Origin: Streptomyces diastatochromogenes
GTDB lineage: Bacteria > Actinomycetota > Actinomycetes > Streptomycetales > Streptomycetaceae
Length of the DNA: 64,000 nt
Reading direction: 5' to 3'
NCBI RefSeq assembly: GCF_002242805.1
Contig: NZ_MCGQ01000020.1
Location: 227 to 64,226, forward strand
A program made the position numbers and the translations under genes. Under the pieces are notes generated by a model. That model ran no database searches and had not been told where the DNA came from. It was given only the letters and a program-made list of their open reading frames with translations. Positions 8,785-17,575 of the stretch are shown here, in pieces. The first letter of the stretch is position 1. Each line of letters opens with the position of its first letter.

Positions 8785-10083
8785 ATGAGCGCACCAGCCC
8801 GCTTCGACCGCGGCCACACCGACGACCTGATGTCCTTTCTGGCGGCGAGCCCGTCGCCGTACCACGCCGTGGCGAACACCGCCGAGCGGCTGGAGAAGGC
8901 GGGCTTCCGTCAGGTCGCCGAGACGGACGCCTGGGACGGGTCGATCGGCGGCAGGTACGTGCTGCGCGGTGGGGCGATCGTCGCCTGGTACGTCCCCGAA
9001 AGCGCCCAGCCGCACACGCCGTTCCGGATCGTGGGCGCACACACCGACTCGCCCAACCTCAGGGTCAAGCCGCAGCCGGACGCGGGGGCGCACGGCTGGC
9101 GGCAGGTCGCGGTGGAGATCTACGGCGGCCCGCTGCTGAACTCGTGGCTCGACCGGGACCTGGGCCTGGCCGGGCGGCTGACCCTGCGCGACGGCACCAC
9201 GGTGCTGGTCAACGTGGACCGGCCGCTGCTGCGGGTGCCCCAACTCGCCATCCACCTGGACCGTTCGGTGTCCTCGGAGGGCCTCAAGCTCGACAAGCAG
9301 CGCCATCTGCAGCCGGTGTGGGGGCTCGGCGACGACCTGCGCGACGGCGATCTGATCGCCTTCCTGGAGGTGGAGGCGGGTCTCACGGCGGGCTCGGTGG
9401 CCGGCTGGGACCTGATGACGCACCCGGTGGAGGCACCCGCGTATCTCGGCCGGGACCGCGAGCTGGTCGCCGGTCCCCGGATGGACAACCTGCTGTCGGT
9501 GCACGCGGGCGCGGCCGCCCTGGTCGCCGCCGCGACCTCCGGCGCCCCGCTCACCCACATCCCCGTGCTGGCCGCCTTCGACCACGAGGAGAACGGCTCG
9601 CAGTCGGACACCGGCGCGGACGGCCCGCTGCTCGGCACCGTGCTGGAGCGCTCGGTGTTCGCGCGCGGCGGCTCGTACGAGGACCGGGCCCGCTCCTTCG
9701 CCGGCACGGTCTGTCTGTCCTCCGACACGGGCCACGCCGTCCACCCCAACTACGCGGAGCGGCACGACCCGACGCACCACCCGCGGGTCAACGGCGGTCC
9801 GATCCTCAAGGTCAACGTCAACAACCGCTATGCCACGGACGGTTCGGGCCGGGCGGTGTTCGCCGCGGCCTGCGAGAAGGCGGGTGTGCCGGTGCAGACC
9901 TTCGTCTCCAACAACTCGATGCCCTGCGGCACCACGATCGGCCCGATCACCGCGGCCCGGCACGGCATCCGGACCGTCGACATCGGCGTGGCGATCCTGT
10001 CGATGCACAGCGTGCGCGAACTGTGCGGCGCCGACGACCCGTTCCTGCTGGCGAACGCGCTGACGGCGTTCCTGGAGGGCTGA
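8785..10083 (+). CDS. apeB: M18 family aminopeptidase
   Basis: A zinc aminopeptidase of 432 residues, normal for M18, removing N-terminal residues (typically acidic ones) from peptides in the cytoplasm. Metal-ligand motifs are all present: GAHTDSP (about residue 81), RMDNL (about 232), DHEENGSQ (about 266), SSDTGHAVHPN (about 312) and the final MHSVRE histidine (about 408). It begins with ATG just after the preceding terminator, so it has its own promoter. I see no accessory domains. Confidence 0.93.
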   Translation: MSAPARFDRGHTDDLMSFLAASPSPYHAVANTAERLEKAGFRQVAETDAWDGSIGGRYVLRGGAIVAWYVPESAQPHTPFRIVGAHTDSPNLRVKPQPDAGAHGWRQVAVEIYGGPLLNSWLDRDLGLAGRLTLRDGTTVLVNVDRPLLRVPQLAIHLDRSVSSEGLKLDKQRHLQPVWGLGDDLRDGDLIAFLEVEAGLTAGSVAGWDLMTHPVEAPAYLGRDRELVAGPRMDNLLSVHAGAAALVAAATSGAPLTHIPVLAAFDHEENGSQSDTGADGPLLGTVLERSVFARGGSYEDRARSFAGTVCLSSDTGHAVHPNYAERHDPTHHPRVNGGPILKVNVNNRYATDGSGRAVFAAACEKAGVPVQTFVSNNSMPCGTTIGPITAARHGIRTVDIGVAILSMHSVRELCGADDPFLLANALTAFLEG

Positions 10084-10118
10084 GTTCCACCCCTCGTTCC
10101 CCCTGCGAAACCGTTACT

Positions 10119-10156
10119 TTTGAACCTGTTCAAACAAGGTTGCCGCAGCGTACGAT
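10119..10156 (+). promoter_or_regulatory. Promoter with a 16-bp palindrome over its -35 element
   Basis: TTTGAACCTGTTCAAA at 10119-10134 has perfect 7-bp arms around a 2-bp centre. A plausible promoter follows: -35 TTCAAA (10129-10134), 16-bp spacer, -10 TACGAT (10151-10156), leading to the GTG at 10208. The dyad covers the -35, as expected for a repressor site. Confidence 0.6.
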
Positions 10157-10207
10157 GCGCTTCGCTCTTCAACGATCTGCGTATCCGGTCTCGTGGGGGG
10201 ACTACAC

Positions 10208-11854
10208 GTGCGAAAAAGATCCCTGGCCCTCGCCTGCGCCTCCGTCGCGGCGGGCGTGCTGCTCGGCCCGGTCCCGGCGGCACACGCGGCGGTCGCGCCC
10301 GAGCTGTTCTGGGTGGGCAGCGCCGAGTCGCCGGCCAGTGGCCTGGTGGCCCTGTCCGCCCAGTCCGACAGTGCGATCACCTCGATCACGGCGCACCTGT
10401 ACGCGCCCGGCTCCGCCGCCGGTGACCCGGAGGTCGCCGAGGTCAGCGACTTCACCCTGAACTCGGGCACGGCGCAGTCGGGCGTATGGCAGACCGGCAC
10501 CCCGCTGCGCCTGGCCGACCTCGGCACCTACCGTGTCGTGGTCGACGTGACCGACGCGGACGGGGACACGTCCTCGACGCAGGGCGCCAACGGCTACGAC
10601 TACTGGCTCCAGGCCCATCTGACGGACTTCCAGGTCACGCCCCAGAACCCGGACTACGAGCACCAGGACGTCTCCGTCTCGGGGCGCTACACGGTCACCG
10701 ACCCGCGCACCGGCGGGACGACCGTGCCCGACGGCCAGGTGAACCTCTCCACCGGCAACACGGGCGAGTACCAGAAGGTCCCGCTGGACGCCGACGGCCG
10801 CTTCTCCCTGACGTACCGGCAGACCTACGAGTACGGCGGCACCGTCAGCACGTGGCTGGACCTGGCACAACCCGAGCCCATGTACCAGGGCAGCGTCTCC
10901 GACAACGTGAGCGTCAGACCCGTCCAGTCCGACACCCGGGTCACCCTCGACGCCGCCGAACTGGACGTCAAGGAGGGGAAGGCGGCGCAGGTCTCCGGCA
11001 CCGCCGAGGTGTACGTCGGCGGGGCGTGGAAGCCGCTGGCCGGAGCCACGGTGGACGAGATCTGGTCCGACGAGTTCGGCGGCGTGGCCTCGCGGCCCGT
11101 CACGGGCGCCGACGGCCGCTTCACCGGACAGCTGACGCTGCCGAAGTCCGGCTCGGTCGAGGTGCAGGTCCGCAGCGGCACGTACGTGAAGACGAGCCCG
11201 CTGCAGAAGGTCAAGGTGTACGTCGCGGAGAAGACGTCCCTCACCGACTTCACCGCGACGCTGAACAAGTACTCCGAGCTGACCGCCAAGGGCATGCTGC
11301 ACACCGGCTCCAGCGTCCCCGGGTACGCGGACAACAAGGTCGAGCTGCAGTACTCGGCCGACGGGAAGACCGGCTGGAAGACGATGAAGACCGTCGTCCC
11401 CGGCAACTCCGACCCCGAGTCCGGCGCACGGTTCAAGGGCACCTTCGACGCGCCCTACAAGGGCTACTACCGGGCGCACTTCAAGGGCAGCCGCAACTGG
11501 CAGGAGTCGTACAGCAAGGTCGTGCACGCCCAGCGCATCCCGACCCGCATCACCGGCGGCAACGCCTCCCCGGAGCCGGTCCGCAAGGGCCGCACGATCA
11601 CCTACAAGGGCAAGCTGCAGCACTACACCTCGGGCGCCTGGAAGGCCTACGCCGGCCAGAAGGTGAAGATCCTCTTCCGCCCCAAGGGCTCCTCCAGCTG
11701 GTACGACATGGGCAACACCACCACCCGCACCGACGGCACGTTCAGCAAGGGCACCACGGCGTCGAAGGACGGCACGTGGGTCGCGGTCCTCCTGTACCCG
11801 AACAGCACGCACCTGGTGAGCGCCGGGTACGAGGACTACGTGGACGTGGTCTGA
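10208..11854 (+). CDS. Secreted multi-domain Ig-like protein
   Basis: A predicted exported protein of 548 residues. It has a signal peptide (RKRS, hydrophobic LACASVAAGVLLG, AHA cleavage near residue 27) followed by repeated Ig/bacterial-type beta-sandwich modules with recurring VSGRYTV, AQVSGTAEVYVGG and ITYKGKLQHYTSGAW strands. The YTSGAWKAYAGQKVKILFRP segment near the end resembles stress-protein or wall-associated Ig-like repeats of streptomycetes. No enzyme motif is visible. I use the GTG at 10208, with GGGGGGA 6 nt upstream, rather than the GTG at 10193, which lies inside that ribosome site. It ends 4 bp from the convergent thioredoxin-NHL gene. Confidence 0.78.
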   Translation: MRKRSLALACASVAAGVLLGPVPAAHAAVAPELFWVGSAESPASGLVALSAQSDSAITSITAHLYAPGSAAGDPEVAEVSDFTLNSGTAQSGVWQTGTPLRLADLGTYRVVVDVTDADGDTSSTQGANGYDYWLQAHLTDFQVTPQNPDYEHQDVSVSGRYTVTDPRTGGTTVPDGQVNLSTGNTGEYQKVPLDADGRFSLTYRQTYEYGGTVSTWLDLAQPEPMYQGSVSDNVSVRPVQSDTRVTLDAAELDVKEGKAAQVSGTAEVYVGGAWKPLAGATVDEIWSDEFGGVASRPVTGADGRFTGQLTLPKSGSVEVQVRSGTYVKTSPLQKVKVYVAEKTSLTDFTATLNKYSELTAKGMLHTGSSVPGYADNKVELQYSADGKTGWKTMKTVVPGNSDPESGARFKGTFDAPYKGYYRAHFKGSRNWQESYSKVVHAQRIPTRITGGNASPEPVRKGRTITYKGKLQHYTSGAWKAYAGQKVKILFRPKGSSSWYDMGNTTTRTDGTFSKGTTASKDGTWVAVLLYPNSTHLVSAGYEDYVDVV

Positions 11855-11858
11855 GGTC

Positions 11859-13685
11859 CTACCGCTCGTCCATCCCGGCCAGGACGAGGGCCAGCCGGTC
11901 CGCCCCGCTCTCGGTGAGGCGGACCGGGACGCCCCAGTCCTGCTGGTGGACGTGGCAGGCCGGGTATTCGATCGACGGGTCGTCGTCGCAGCTGGCGGCT
12001 ATCGCGGAGACGTGCAGGACGCCCTCCGTGACGGCCGGGTTCAGCTCCAGGGTGCGGGACAGGTCCGTGTCGGCGCCCTCGCCCTTGAGCAGCAGCTCGG
12101 GCGGGGTGGAGGAGACCAGGAGTCGGGTCGAGGGACCGTAGCGCTTGTCCAGCTTCTGGCCTGCGGGGGCCTGGAAGATGATGTCCAACTGGAGTCGGCC
12201 GGGGGCGATTTCGGTGGCCGCGCGCTGGGTGCGGTGGGCGACGGTCACCACCCGGACCGCCGCTTCCGGCAGGCGCAGGCGGGTCAGGCGGTGCCGGGCC
12301 GACTCGACGACCACGATGTCGTCGCCGACGAGGACGGCGTCGCTGGGCTCCCGCAGATCCGTGGCGAGGGTGGTCACTTCACCGGTCGCGGGGTCGTAGC
12401 GGCGCAGGGCGTGGTTGTAGGTGTCGGCGACCGCGACCGAGCCGTCCGGGAGGGCGGTGACGCCCAGCGGGTGCTGGAACAGGGCCTGCTCGGCGGCCCC
12501 GTCCCGGTGGCCGAAGTCGAACAGGCCCTCGCCGACGGCGGTGTGGACGTGTCCCTCCAGGTCGACCCAGCGCAGGGCGGAGGTCTCGGAGTCGGCGAGC
12601 CAGAGCCGGTCGGCGGTGGCCGCGAGGCCGGAGGGCTGCGCGAACCAGGCCTCGGCGCCAGGGCCGTCGACCAGGCCCTCGTTGGTGGTGCCGGCCCCCA
12701 CGGCGACGGTCCGCGTGGCCGGGTCGTACGTCCACAGCTGGTGGACGCCCGCCATCGCGATCCACACCTTGCCGCCGAAGACCGCCACGTCCCAGGGGGA
12801 GGAGAGGTCGACCTCGCGGGCCGGGCCGGAGGTCGGGGACCCCTGCCACCACTGCCGGCCCGTGCCGGCCAGGGTGGTCACCTCGCCGGTCGCGAGGTCC
12901 AGGCGGCGCAGGGCGTGGTTGACGGTGTCCGCGACGATCACGGAGGTGCCGTCGTCGAGCAGGGCGAGGCCCTGCGGCTCGTTGAAGGAGGCCTCCTGCG
13001 GGCCGCCGTCGGCGAACCCGCGCGTGCCGCTGCCGATCCGCCGTACGACGGTCTCGGCGTCCTCGGCCAGCTCCACCAGCTGGTGCCGGGTGGTGTCGCT
13101 GACCAGGAAGGTCCCGCCGGGCAGCAGCAGCGCCTTGCCGGGGAAGCGCAGCACCGTCGGCTCGGGCTCCGGCGGCACGTACGGCCCGTCGCCGCGGCGC
13201 AGGGTGCCCTTCGCCTCGTGCTCGGCCTCCAGCTCCTGGACCAGCCGCTCGATGGCGTGCACATGGCCCTCACCCGCGTGCTGGGCGACCACGTACCCCT
13301 CGGGGTCGACGACGACCAGGGTCGGCCAGGCCCGGACCGCGTACTGCTTCCAGGTGGCCAGCTCGGGGTCGTCCAGCACCGGGTGCTCCACGCCGTACCG
13401 CTCCACCGCGTCCACGACCGCCGCGTGCTCGGCCTCGTGCACGAACTTCGGCGAGTGCACGCCTATGACCACCACCGTGTCCCGGTACTTCTCCTCCAGC
13501 TCGCGCAGCTCGTCCAGGACGTGCAGGCAGTTGATGCAGCAGAAGGTCCAGAAGTCCAGGACGACGATGCGTCCGCGCAGGTCGGCCAGGGTGTACTGCT
13601 TGTCTCCCGTGTTCAGCCAGCCGCCCTTGCCGATCAGCTCGGGGGCGCGGACGCGGGCTCGTCGCCGGGGTACGGAGTCGGTCAT
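11859..13685 (-). CDS. Thioredoxin-like domain fused to NHL-repeat propeller
   Basis: A protein of 608 residues with an N-terminal TlpA/thioredoxin fold (about 15-170) and a C-terminal NHL beta-propeller (about 185-500). The redox motif WTFCCINC contains the CxxC pair (CINC) and is followed by the family cis-proline (WPTLVV). The propeller has SFNEPQGLALLDDG and FQHPLGVTALPDGSVAVADTYNHALRR blades. This order matches NHLRC2-like proteins, whose role is undefined. There is no signal peptide, so it is probably cytoplasmic. I use the ATG at 13685 (MTDSVPRRR); the track-long start at 13727 adds 14 residues that look unlike the family. A trio of TGTGG repeats lies just upstream. Confidence 0.88.
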   Translation of the reverse strand: MTDSVPRRRARVRAPELIGKGGWLNTGDKQYTLADLRGRIVVLDFWTFCCINCLHVLDELRELEEKYRDTVVVIGVHSPKFVHEAEHAAVVDAVERYGVEHPVLDDPELATWKQYAVRAWPTLVVVDPEGYVVAQHAGEGHVHAIERLVQELEAEHEAKGTLRRGDGPYVPPEPEPTVLRFPGKALLLPGGTFLVSDTTRHQLVELAEDAETVVRRIGSGTRGFADGGPQEASFNEPQGLALLDDGTSVIVADTVNHALRRLDLATGEVTTLAGTGRQWWQGSPTSGPAREVDLSSPWDVAVFGGKVWIAMAGVHQLWTYDPATRTVAVGAGTTNEGLVDGPGAEAWFAQPSGLAATADRLWLADSETSALRWVDLEGHVHTAVGEGLFDFGHRDGAAEQALFQHPLGVTALPDGSVAVADTYNHALRRYDPATGEVTTLATDLREPSDAVLVGDDIVVVESARHRLTRLRLPEAAVRVVTVAHRTQRAATEIAPGRLQLDIIFQAPAGQKLDKRYGPSTRLLVSSTPPELLLKGEGADTDLSRTLELNPAVTEGVLHVSAIAASCDDDPSIEYPACHVHQQDWGVPVRLTESGADRLALVLAGMDER

Positions 13686-13727
13686 GGCCCCAAGAGTGCC
13701 ACCCGGCTCCGACACCCCCTTCGACAC

Positions 13728-13767
13728 CTGTGGATAACCCGGCTGTGGGTAGCCCGCCTGTGGACAA
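13728..13767. repeat. Three CTGTGG repeats, two matching DnaA boxes
   Basis: CTGTGGATAACCCGG, CTGTGGGTAGCCCGC and CTGTGGACAACC start at 13728, 13743 and 13758, an exact 15-bp period. The outer two contain TGTGGATAA and TGTGGACAA, the reverse complements of the DnaA boxes TTATCCACA and TTGTCCACA. They lie in the 106-bp gap between two minus-strand genes. Confidence 0.6.
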
Positions 13768-13791
13768 CCAAGGACAACCGGTTCAGGCCTT

Positions 13792-14643
13792 TCAGTCCTG
13801 GCGGATCACGTCCGTGCCGGGGCCGCCGGACAGCGTGTCTCTGCCGGCGCCGCCGTACAGCTTGTCGTTCCCGCTGTTGCCGTAGAGCCTGTCGTTGCCG
13901 CTGTTGCCGTACAGGACGTCGTCGCCCTTGCCGCCGTACAGCGAGTCGGCCGCGGAACCGCCGTAGATCTTGTCGTTGCCGTCGTCGCCGGACAGGTGCT
14001 GGCTCGCGGCGCCGCCGTGCAGCACGTCGTCGCCCCTGCCGCCCTGCACGATGTTGTCGCCGCCGCTCGCGTAGATCGTGTCGTTGCCGTCGCCGCCCCA
14101 GGCCAGGCCCTCCGCGCCCACCGTCAGGGTGTCGTTGCCGGCGTCGCCCGAGGCGTAGGCGCCGTCGAGGCGGCCGCTGTCGGTCAACTTGTCGTTGCCG
14201 GCGCCGAGGGAGATCTCGGCGTAGTAGTAGATCTGGTCGGTGGTGTTCTCGTAGGTGACCGTGTCGTTGCGGTCGCCGAGGTTCATGATCAGGGCGGCGT
14301 ACGGGTCCTGGCTGTCCACGTTGGTGACCGTGCAGGAGACCTTCGTGTGGTCCGCGCTGTCGGGGTAGGCGCAGTCGTGGCCCGCGCTGATCGGGACGAC
14401 GTCGTCTATCACGTAGGTGATGCCCGTGCGGTCCGCGGTGAGCGCCGCGGTGACGGTGGCCTTGTTGGTCTGGCCGGGGGCGGCCTTATAGGTGAGCTGC
14501 CAGTCATACTGGTTGACCGAGGCGGTGGCCGGCTGCGTGGCGGCACCGGCGGTGCCGGCCAGGGTGAGCGGTGCGGCCAGGGCCGTACCGAGGGCCAGGG
14601 TGACGGCTCGTACGACCCGGCTGCGGGCGGGACGAGAGGACAT
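13792..14643 (-). CDS. Secreted RTX-like calcium-binding repeat protein
   Basis: An exported protein of 283 residues. The signal peptide runs SSRPARSRVVRAVTLALGTA with an AGA-A type cleavage site near residue 35. The second half holds hemolysin-type nonapeptide repeats, including GGDGNDTIY, GGRGDDVLHGG, GDDGNDKIYGG, GGKGDDVLYGN and GGAGRDTLSGG, which fold into a calcium-binding parallel beta-roll. No catalytic domain is attached, so it may act as an extracellular calcium-dependent scaffold. The ATG at 14643 is chosen because GGAGGT precedes it by 7 nt. Long RTX toxins use type I secretion; here a Sec signal suggests ordinary export. Confidence 0.85.
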   Translation of the reverse strand: MSSRPARSRVVRAVTLALGTALAAPLTLAGTAGAATQPATASVNQYDWQLTYKAAPGQTNKATVTAALTADRTGITYVIDDVVPISAGHDCAYPDSADHTKVSCTVTNVDSQDPYAALIMNLGDRNDTVTYENTTDQIYYYAEISLGAGNDKLTDSGRLDGAYASGDAGNDTLTVGAEGLAWGGDGNDTIYASGGDNIVQGGRGDDVLHGGAASQHLSGDDGNDKIYGGSAADSLYGGKGDDVLYGNSGNDRLYGNSGNDKLYGGAGRDTLSGGPGTDVIRQD

Positions 14644-14791
14644 GGGCGGACCTCCGAAAGGAACGTGCGGAGCCTGTGCGACTTGTGCAACGTCCGACTC
14701 GGCGCCCACCTGCTTGGTTGGGCAACTTCCTTACGGAAGCTGGAAGTTCACCCGCGAGACACCTCTCGTCCCGCCGGATTCCGGTGCCGGG

Positions 14792-15178
14792 TCAGCTGAG
14801 GGCGTGCCCGATGGTCGCGTCCACGTGGTCCGGCACCTCGTCGTGCCGGTCGCCCACCGAGAAGGTGCCGGTGGGCTCGAAGACCAGCATCTGGGTGGGC
14901 ACGGGCGCGTACGGCTTGTGCCAGGTACCGCGGGGGACGGTGAACACCGAGCCCTTCGGGAGGACGACCGTGCGCTCGCCGGCCGGCTCCCTGAGAGAGA
15001 TGTGCAGTTCGCCGTCGAGGACCAGGAAGAACTCGTCCGTGTCGTCGTGGACGTGCCAGACGTGCTCGCCCTCGACCTTGGCGACGCGAACGTCGTAGTC
15101 GTTGACCGCGGTGACGATGCGCGGGCTCCACTGGTCGGTGAAGGAGGCGAGGGCCGCCTCCAGGGAGATCGGTTCCAT
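14792..15178 (-). CDS. Small cupin-domain protein
   Basis: A single-domain cupin of 128 residues. The metal motif HVWHVHDDTDEFFLVLDG (about 39-56) provides two histidines and a glutamate, and TWHKPYAP supplies the fourth histidine. Such small RmlC-like cupins bind a metal and act as isomerases, dioxygenases or ligand sensors; nothing in the context picks one. It is divergent from the AraC/DJ-1 regulator gene, 52 bp apart, so shared control is possible. Confidence 0.85.
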   Translation of the reverse strand: MEPISLEAALASFTDQWSPRIVTAVNDYDVRVAKVEGEHVWHVHDDTDEFFLVLDGELHISLREPAGERTVVLPKGSVFTVPRGTWHKPYAPVPTQMLVFEPTGTFSVGDRHDEVPDHVDATIGHALS

Positions 15179-15230
15179 GCGTTCATCGTCCGGGGTGCCG
15201 GACCGGCCCGACGAGTGCTAGAAATCGCAC

Positions 15231-16265
15231 ATGCCGCAAGAATCCTCGCACCGAGTCGTTCTCGTCGTCGACGAGAACTCCAACCCGTTCGAGATGAGCT
15301 GCGCCATCGAGGTCTTCGGGCTGCCCAGGCCCGAACTGGGGCGGAAGCTGTACGACTTCCGGCTGTGCGCCGCCGAGCCGCACACCCGGATGCGGGACGG
15401 TTTCTTCACGCTCACCGGGGTCGCCGGACTGGAGGCCGCCGAGGAGGCCGACACGCTGATCGTGCCGAACCGGCCCGACACCGAGGTACCGCGCGCGGAG
15501 CGCGTCCTGGACGTCGTACGCCGGGCACACGCGCGGGGCGCCCGTCTGGTCGGCTTCTGCTCGGGCGCGTTCACGATCGCGGAGGCGGGGCTGCTGGACG
15601 GGCGCCGGGCGGCCTGCCACTGGATGTGGGAGCAGTCCTTCCGGACCCGCTTCCCCGAGGTGCGCCTGGAGCCGGACGTCCTCTTCGTGGACGACGGCGA
15701 CATCCTCACGGCGTCGGGCAGCGCGTCCGCGCTCGACCTGGCCCTGCACGTCGTACGGCGCGACCACGGCGCCGAGATCGCCAACCACGTCTCCCGCCGC
15801 CTCGTCTTCGGCCCGCACCGGGACGGCGGCCAGCGGCAGTTCGTGGAACGTCCGCTGCCCGCGGTCCCCGACGAGTCACTCGGCCCGCTGCTGGCCTGGG
15901 CGCAGGAGCGGCTGGGCGAGCCGCTGACGGTGGCGGACCTGGCCGCCCGCGCGGCCGTCTCCCCCGCCACCCTGCACCGCCGCTTCCGCGCCCAGCTCGG
16001 TACGACGCCGCTGGCCTGGCTCACCGGGGAGCGGGTCGCGCTCGCCTGCCGGCTGATCGAGCGGGGCGAGGAACGCCTGGACGTCGTGGCGGCCCGCAGC
16101 GGCCTGGGCACGGCGGCCAACCTGCGCGCGCGGCTGCGGCGCGAGACGGGTTTGAGCCCGTCGGACTACCGGAGGCGTTTCGGGCCGGAGCCCGCCGCTG
16201 CCTCCGGCTCCGTTCCCTCCGGCTCCGTGATGATCCCGCCGGGCCGGGGAACGGTATCCGCATGA
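15231..16265 (+). CDS. GlxA-type AraC regulator with DJ-1/PfpI domain
   Basis: A transcription factor of 344 residues. The N-terminal DJ-1/PfpI domain (about 8-180) has the nucleophile-elbow sequence GFCSGAFTIAEAGLLDGRRAACHW, and the C-terminal AraC domain (about 225-325) carries two helix-turn-helix units (LTVADLAARAAVSPATLHRRFRAQ and LDVVAARSGLGTAANLRARLRRETG). Relatives control arginine, glycine-betaine or other nitrogen metabolism and sense a ligand through the DJ-1 fold. The stop overlaps the LURP-one gene start in an ATGA, so the two are co-translated. The divergent cupin is a plausible target. Confidence 0.9.
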   Translation: MPQESSHRVVLVVDENSNPFEMSCAIEVFGLPRPELGRKLYDFRLCAAEPHTRMRDGFFTLTGVAGLEAAEEADTLIVPNRPDTEVPRAERVLDVVRRAHARGARLVGFCSGAFTIAEAGLLDGRRAACHWMWEQSFRTRFPEVRLEPDVLFVDDGDILTASGSASALDLALHVVRRDHGAEIANHVSRRLVFGPHRDGGQRQFVERPLPAVPDESLGPLLAWAQERLGEPLTVADLAARAAVSPATLHRRFRAQLGTTPLAWLTGERVALACRLIERGEERLDVVAARSGLGTAANLRARLRRETGLSPSDYRRRFGPEPAAASGSVPSGSVMIPPGRGTVSA

Positions 16266-16756
16266 GACTCCTCGTACGCGACCGGCTCCTCGGTATCGGT
16301 GACGACTACTGGATCGAGGACGAGCACGGCCGGAAGGTGTTCCTCGTCGACGGCAAGGCCATGCGGCTGCGGGACACCTTCGAGCTGAAGGACGCCCACG
16401 GGCGCGTCCTGGTCGACATCCACCAGAAGATGTTCGCCCTGCGCGACACCATGGTGATCGAACGGGACGGCGAGGGCCTGGCCACGATCAAGCGCAAACG
16501 GCTGTCCCTGCTGCGCAACCACTACCGGGTCGCGCTCGTGGACGGTACCGAGCTGGACGTCAGCGGCAAGATCCTCGACCACGAGTTCGCCATCGAGTAC
16601 GACGGCGAACTCCTCGCGGTGATCTCCCGCCGCTGGCTGCACCTGCGGGACACGTACGGCGTCGACATCGTCCGCGAGGACGCGGACCCGGCGCTGCTGA
16701 TCGCGGTGGCGGTGTGCGTGATCCATCTGGCGCAGCGGGAGCGGGAGGACGACTAG
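16262..16756 (+). CDS. LURP-one-related (scramblase-fold) protein
   Basis: A protein of 164 residues made of antiparallel beta strands with the LURP-one/Tubby-like pattern: RLLVRDRLLGIGDDYWIED, GKAMRLRDTFELKD, HQKMFALRDTMVIERDG, FAIEYDGELLAVISRRWL. The fold is shared with phospholipid scramblases; bacterial function is unknown. The ATG at 16262 overlaps the regulator stop by 4 bp (ATGA). A much longer open frame runs upstream on this strand, but it is a shadow of the regulator and the upstream genes. The C-terminal hydrophobic LLIAVAVCVIHLA segment fits the short helix ending this fold. Confidence 0.85.
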   Translation: MRLLVRDRLLGIGDDYWIEDEHGRKVFLVDGKAMRLRDTFELKDAHGRVLVDIHQKMFALRDTMVIERDGEGLATIKRKRLSLLRNHYRVALVDGTELDVSGKILDHEFAIEYDGELLAVISRRWLHLRDTYGVDIVREDADPALLIAVAVCVIHLAQREREDD

Positions 16757-16780
16757 AGCCGCCCCGGGTCCGCCGCGTGT

Positions 16781-17575
16781 TCAGCGGCGCGGCGGTTCCA
16801 GGCCCAGCATCCGGTCCTTCAGTGCCGGGAACTGTTCACGGGTGGCCGCCACCTTCGCCGGGTCGAAGTCGACCGTGAGGACCTCCTCGCCGGCACCCGC
16901 CTCGGCGAGCACCTCGCCCCAGGGATCCACCACGATCGAGTGACCCGCCTGGGGAACTCCGGCGTGCGTCCCGGCCGTTCCACACGCGAGCACGAACGCC
17001 TGGTTCTCCACCGCCCGCGCCTGAGCCAGCAGCGTCCAGTGCGCGCGTCGCCGCTCGGGCCAGCCCGCCGGGATCACCAGCGTCTCGGCGCCCGCGTCGA
17101 CGAGGGAGCGGAAGAGTTCGGGGAAACGGAGGTCGTAGCAGGTGGCCACGCCGAGGGTGGTCCCGGGCAGCCGGACCGTCACCAGGTCCCGCCCGGCGCC
17201 CATCAGCACGGCCTCGCCCTTGTCGAAACCGAAGCGATGGATCTTGCGGTAGGCCGCGGCCAGCTCACCGGAGGGGGAGAAGACGAGAGAGGTGTTGTAG
17301 AGGGGGCCGTCAGGGTCGCGCTCGGGGATGGAGCCGGCGTGCAGCCACACGCCCGCGTCGCTCGCCGCCTTGGCCATCACCTCGTACGTCGGCCCTTCGA
17401 GCGGCTCGGCCTCGGGGCCGAACTCCTCGTAGGCGAAGGCGCCGGTGGTCCACAACTCGGGCAGAACGACCAGGTCGGACCCGGCCTGTTCGCGGACCAG
17501 CGCGGCCACCCGCTGCCGCCGTTCGGCAACCGATTCGCCCTCGTCTACGGCAATCTGGATCAGCGAGGCGCGCAC
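16781..17575 (-). CDS. Carbon-nitrogen hydrolase (nitrilase superfamily)
   Basis: An amidase/omega-amidase-like enzyme of 264 residues hydrolysing a carbon-nitrogen bond. The catalytic triad is readable: glutamate in EFGPEAEPLEG, lysine in YRKIHRFGFDKGE and cysteine in GVATCYDLRFPELFR. I place the start at the GTG giving VRASLIQIAVDEGES, the typical family opening; an upstream ATG at 17626 adds 17 residues without a clear ribosome site. Substrate cannot be named. A 181-bp bidirectional promoter region separates it from the divergent mycothiol-dependent enzyme. Confidence 0.85.
   Translation of the reverse strand: MRASLIQIAVDEGESVAERRQRVAALVREQAGSDLVVLPELWTTGAFAYEEFGPEAEPLEGPTYEVMAKAASDAGVWLHAGSIPERDPDGPLYNTSLVFSPSGELAAAYRKIHRFGFDKGEAVLMGAGRDLVTVRLPGTTLGVATCYDLRFPELFRSLVDAGAETLVIPAGWPERRRAHWTLLAQARAVENQAFVLACGTAGTHAGVPQAGHSIVVDPWGEVLAEAGAGEEVLTVDFDPAKVAATREQFPALKDRMLGLEPPRR

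Noticed and set aside
6846..8879. 677-residue minus-strand frame opposite the FadE5-like gene
   Set aside because: It is antisense to a complete acyl-CoA dehydrogenase with a ribosome site and terminator.
11946..14258. 770-residue plus-strand open frame
   Set aside because: It is antisense to the thioredoxin-NHL and calcium-binding genes and codes for low-complexity peptide, typical of high-GC shadows.
14492..16261. 754-residue frame running into the LURP-one gene
   Set aside because: Only its last 164 residues are a recognisable domain; the rest lies in another frame of the AraC/DJ-1 gene or antisense to others. The ATGA overlap sets the real start.
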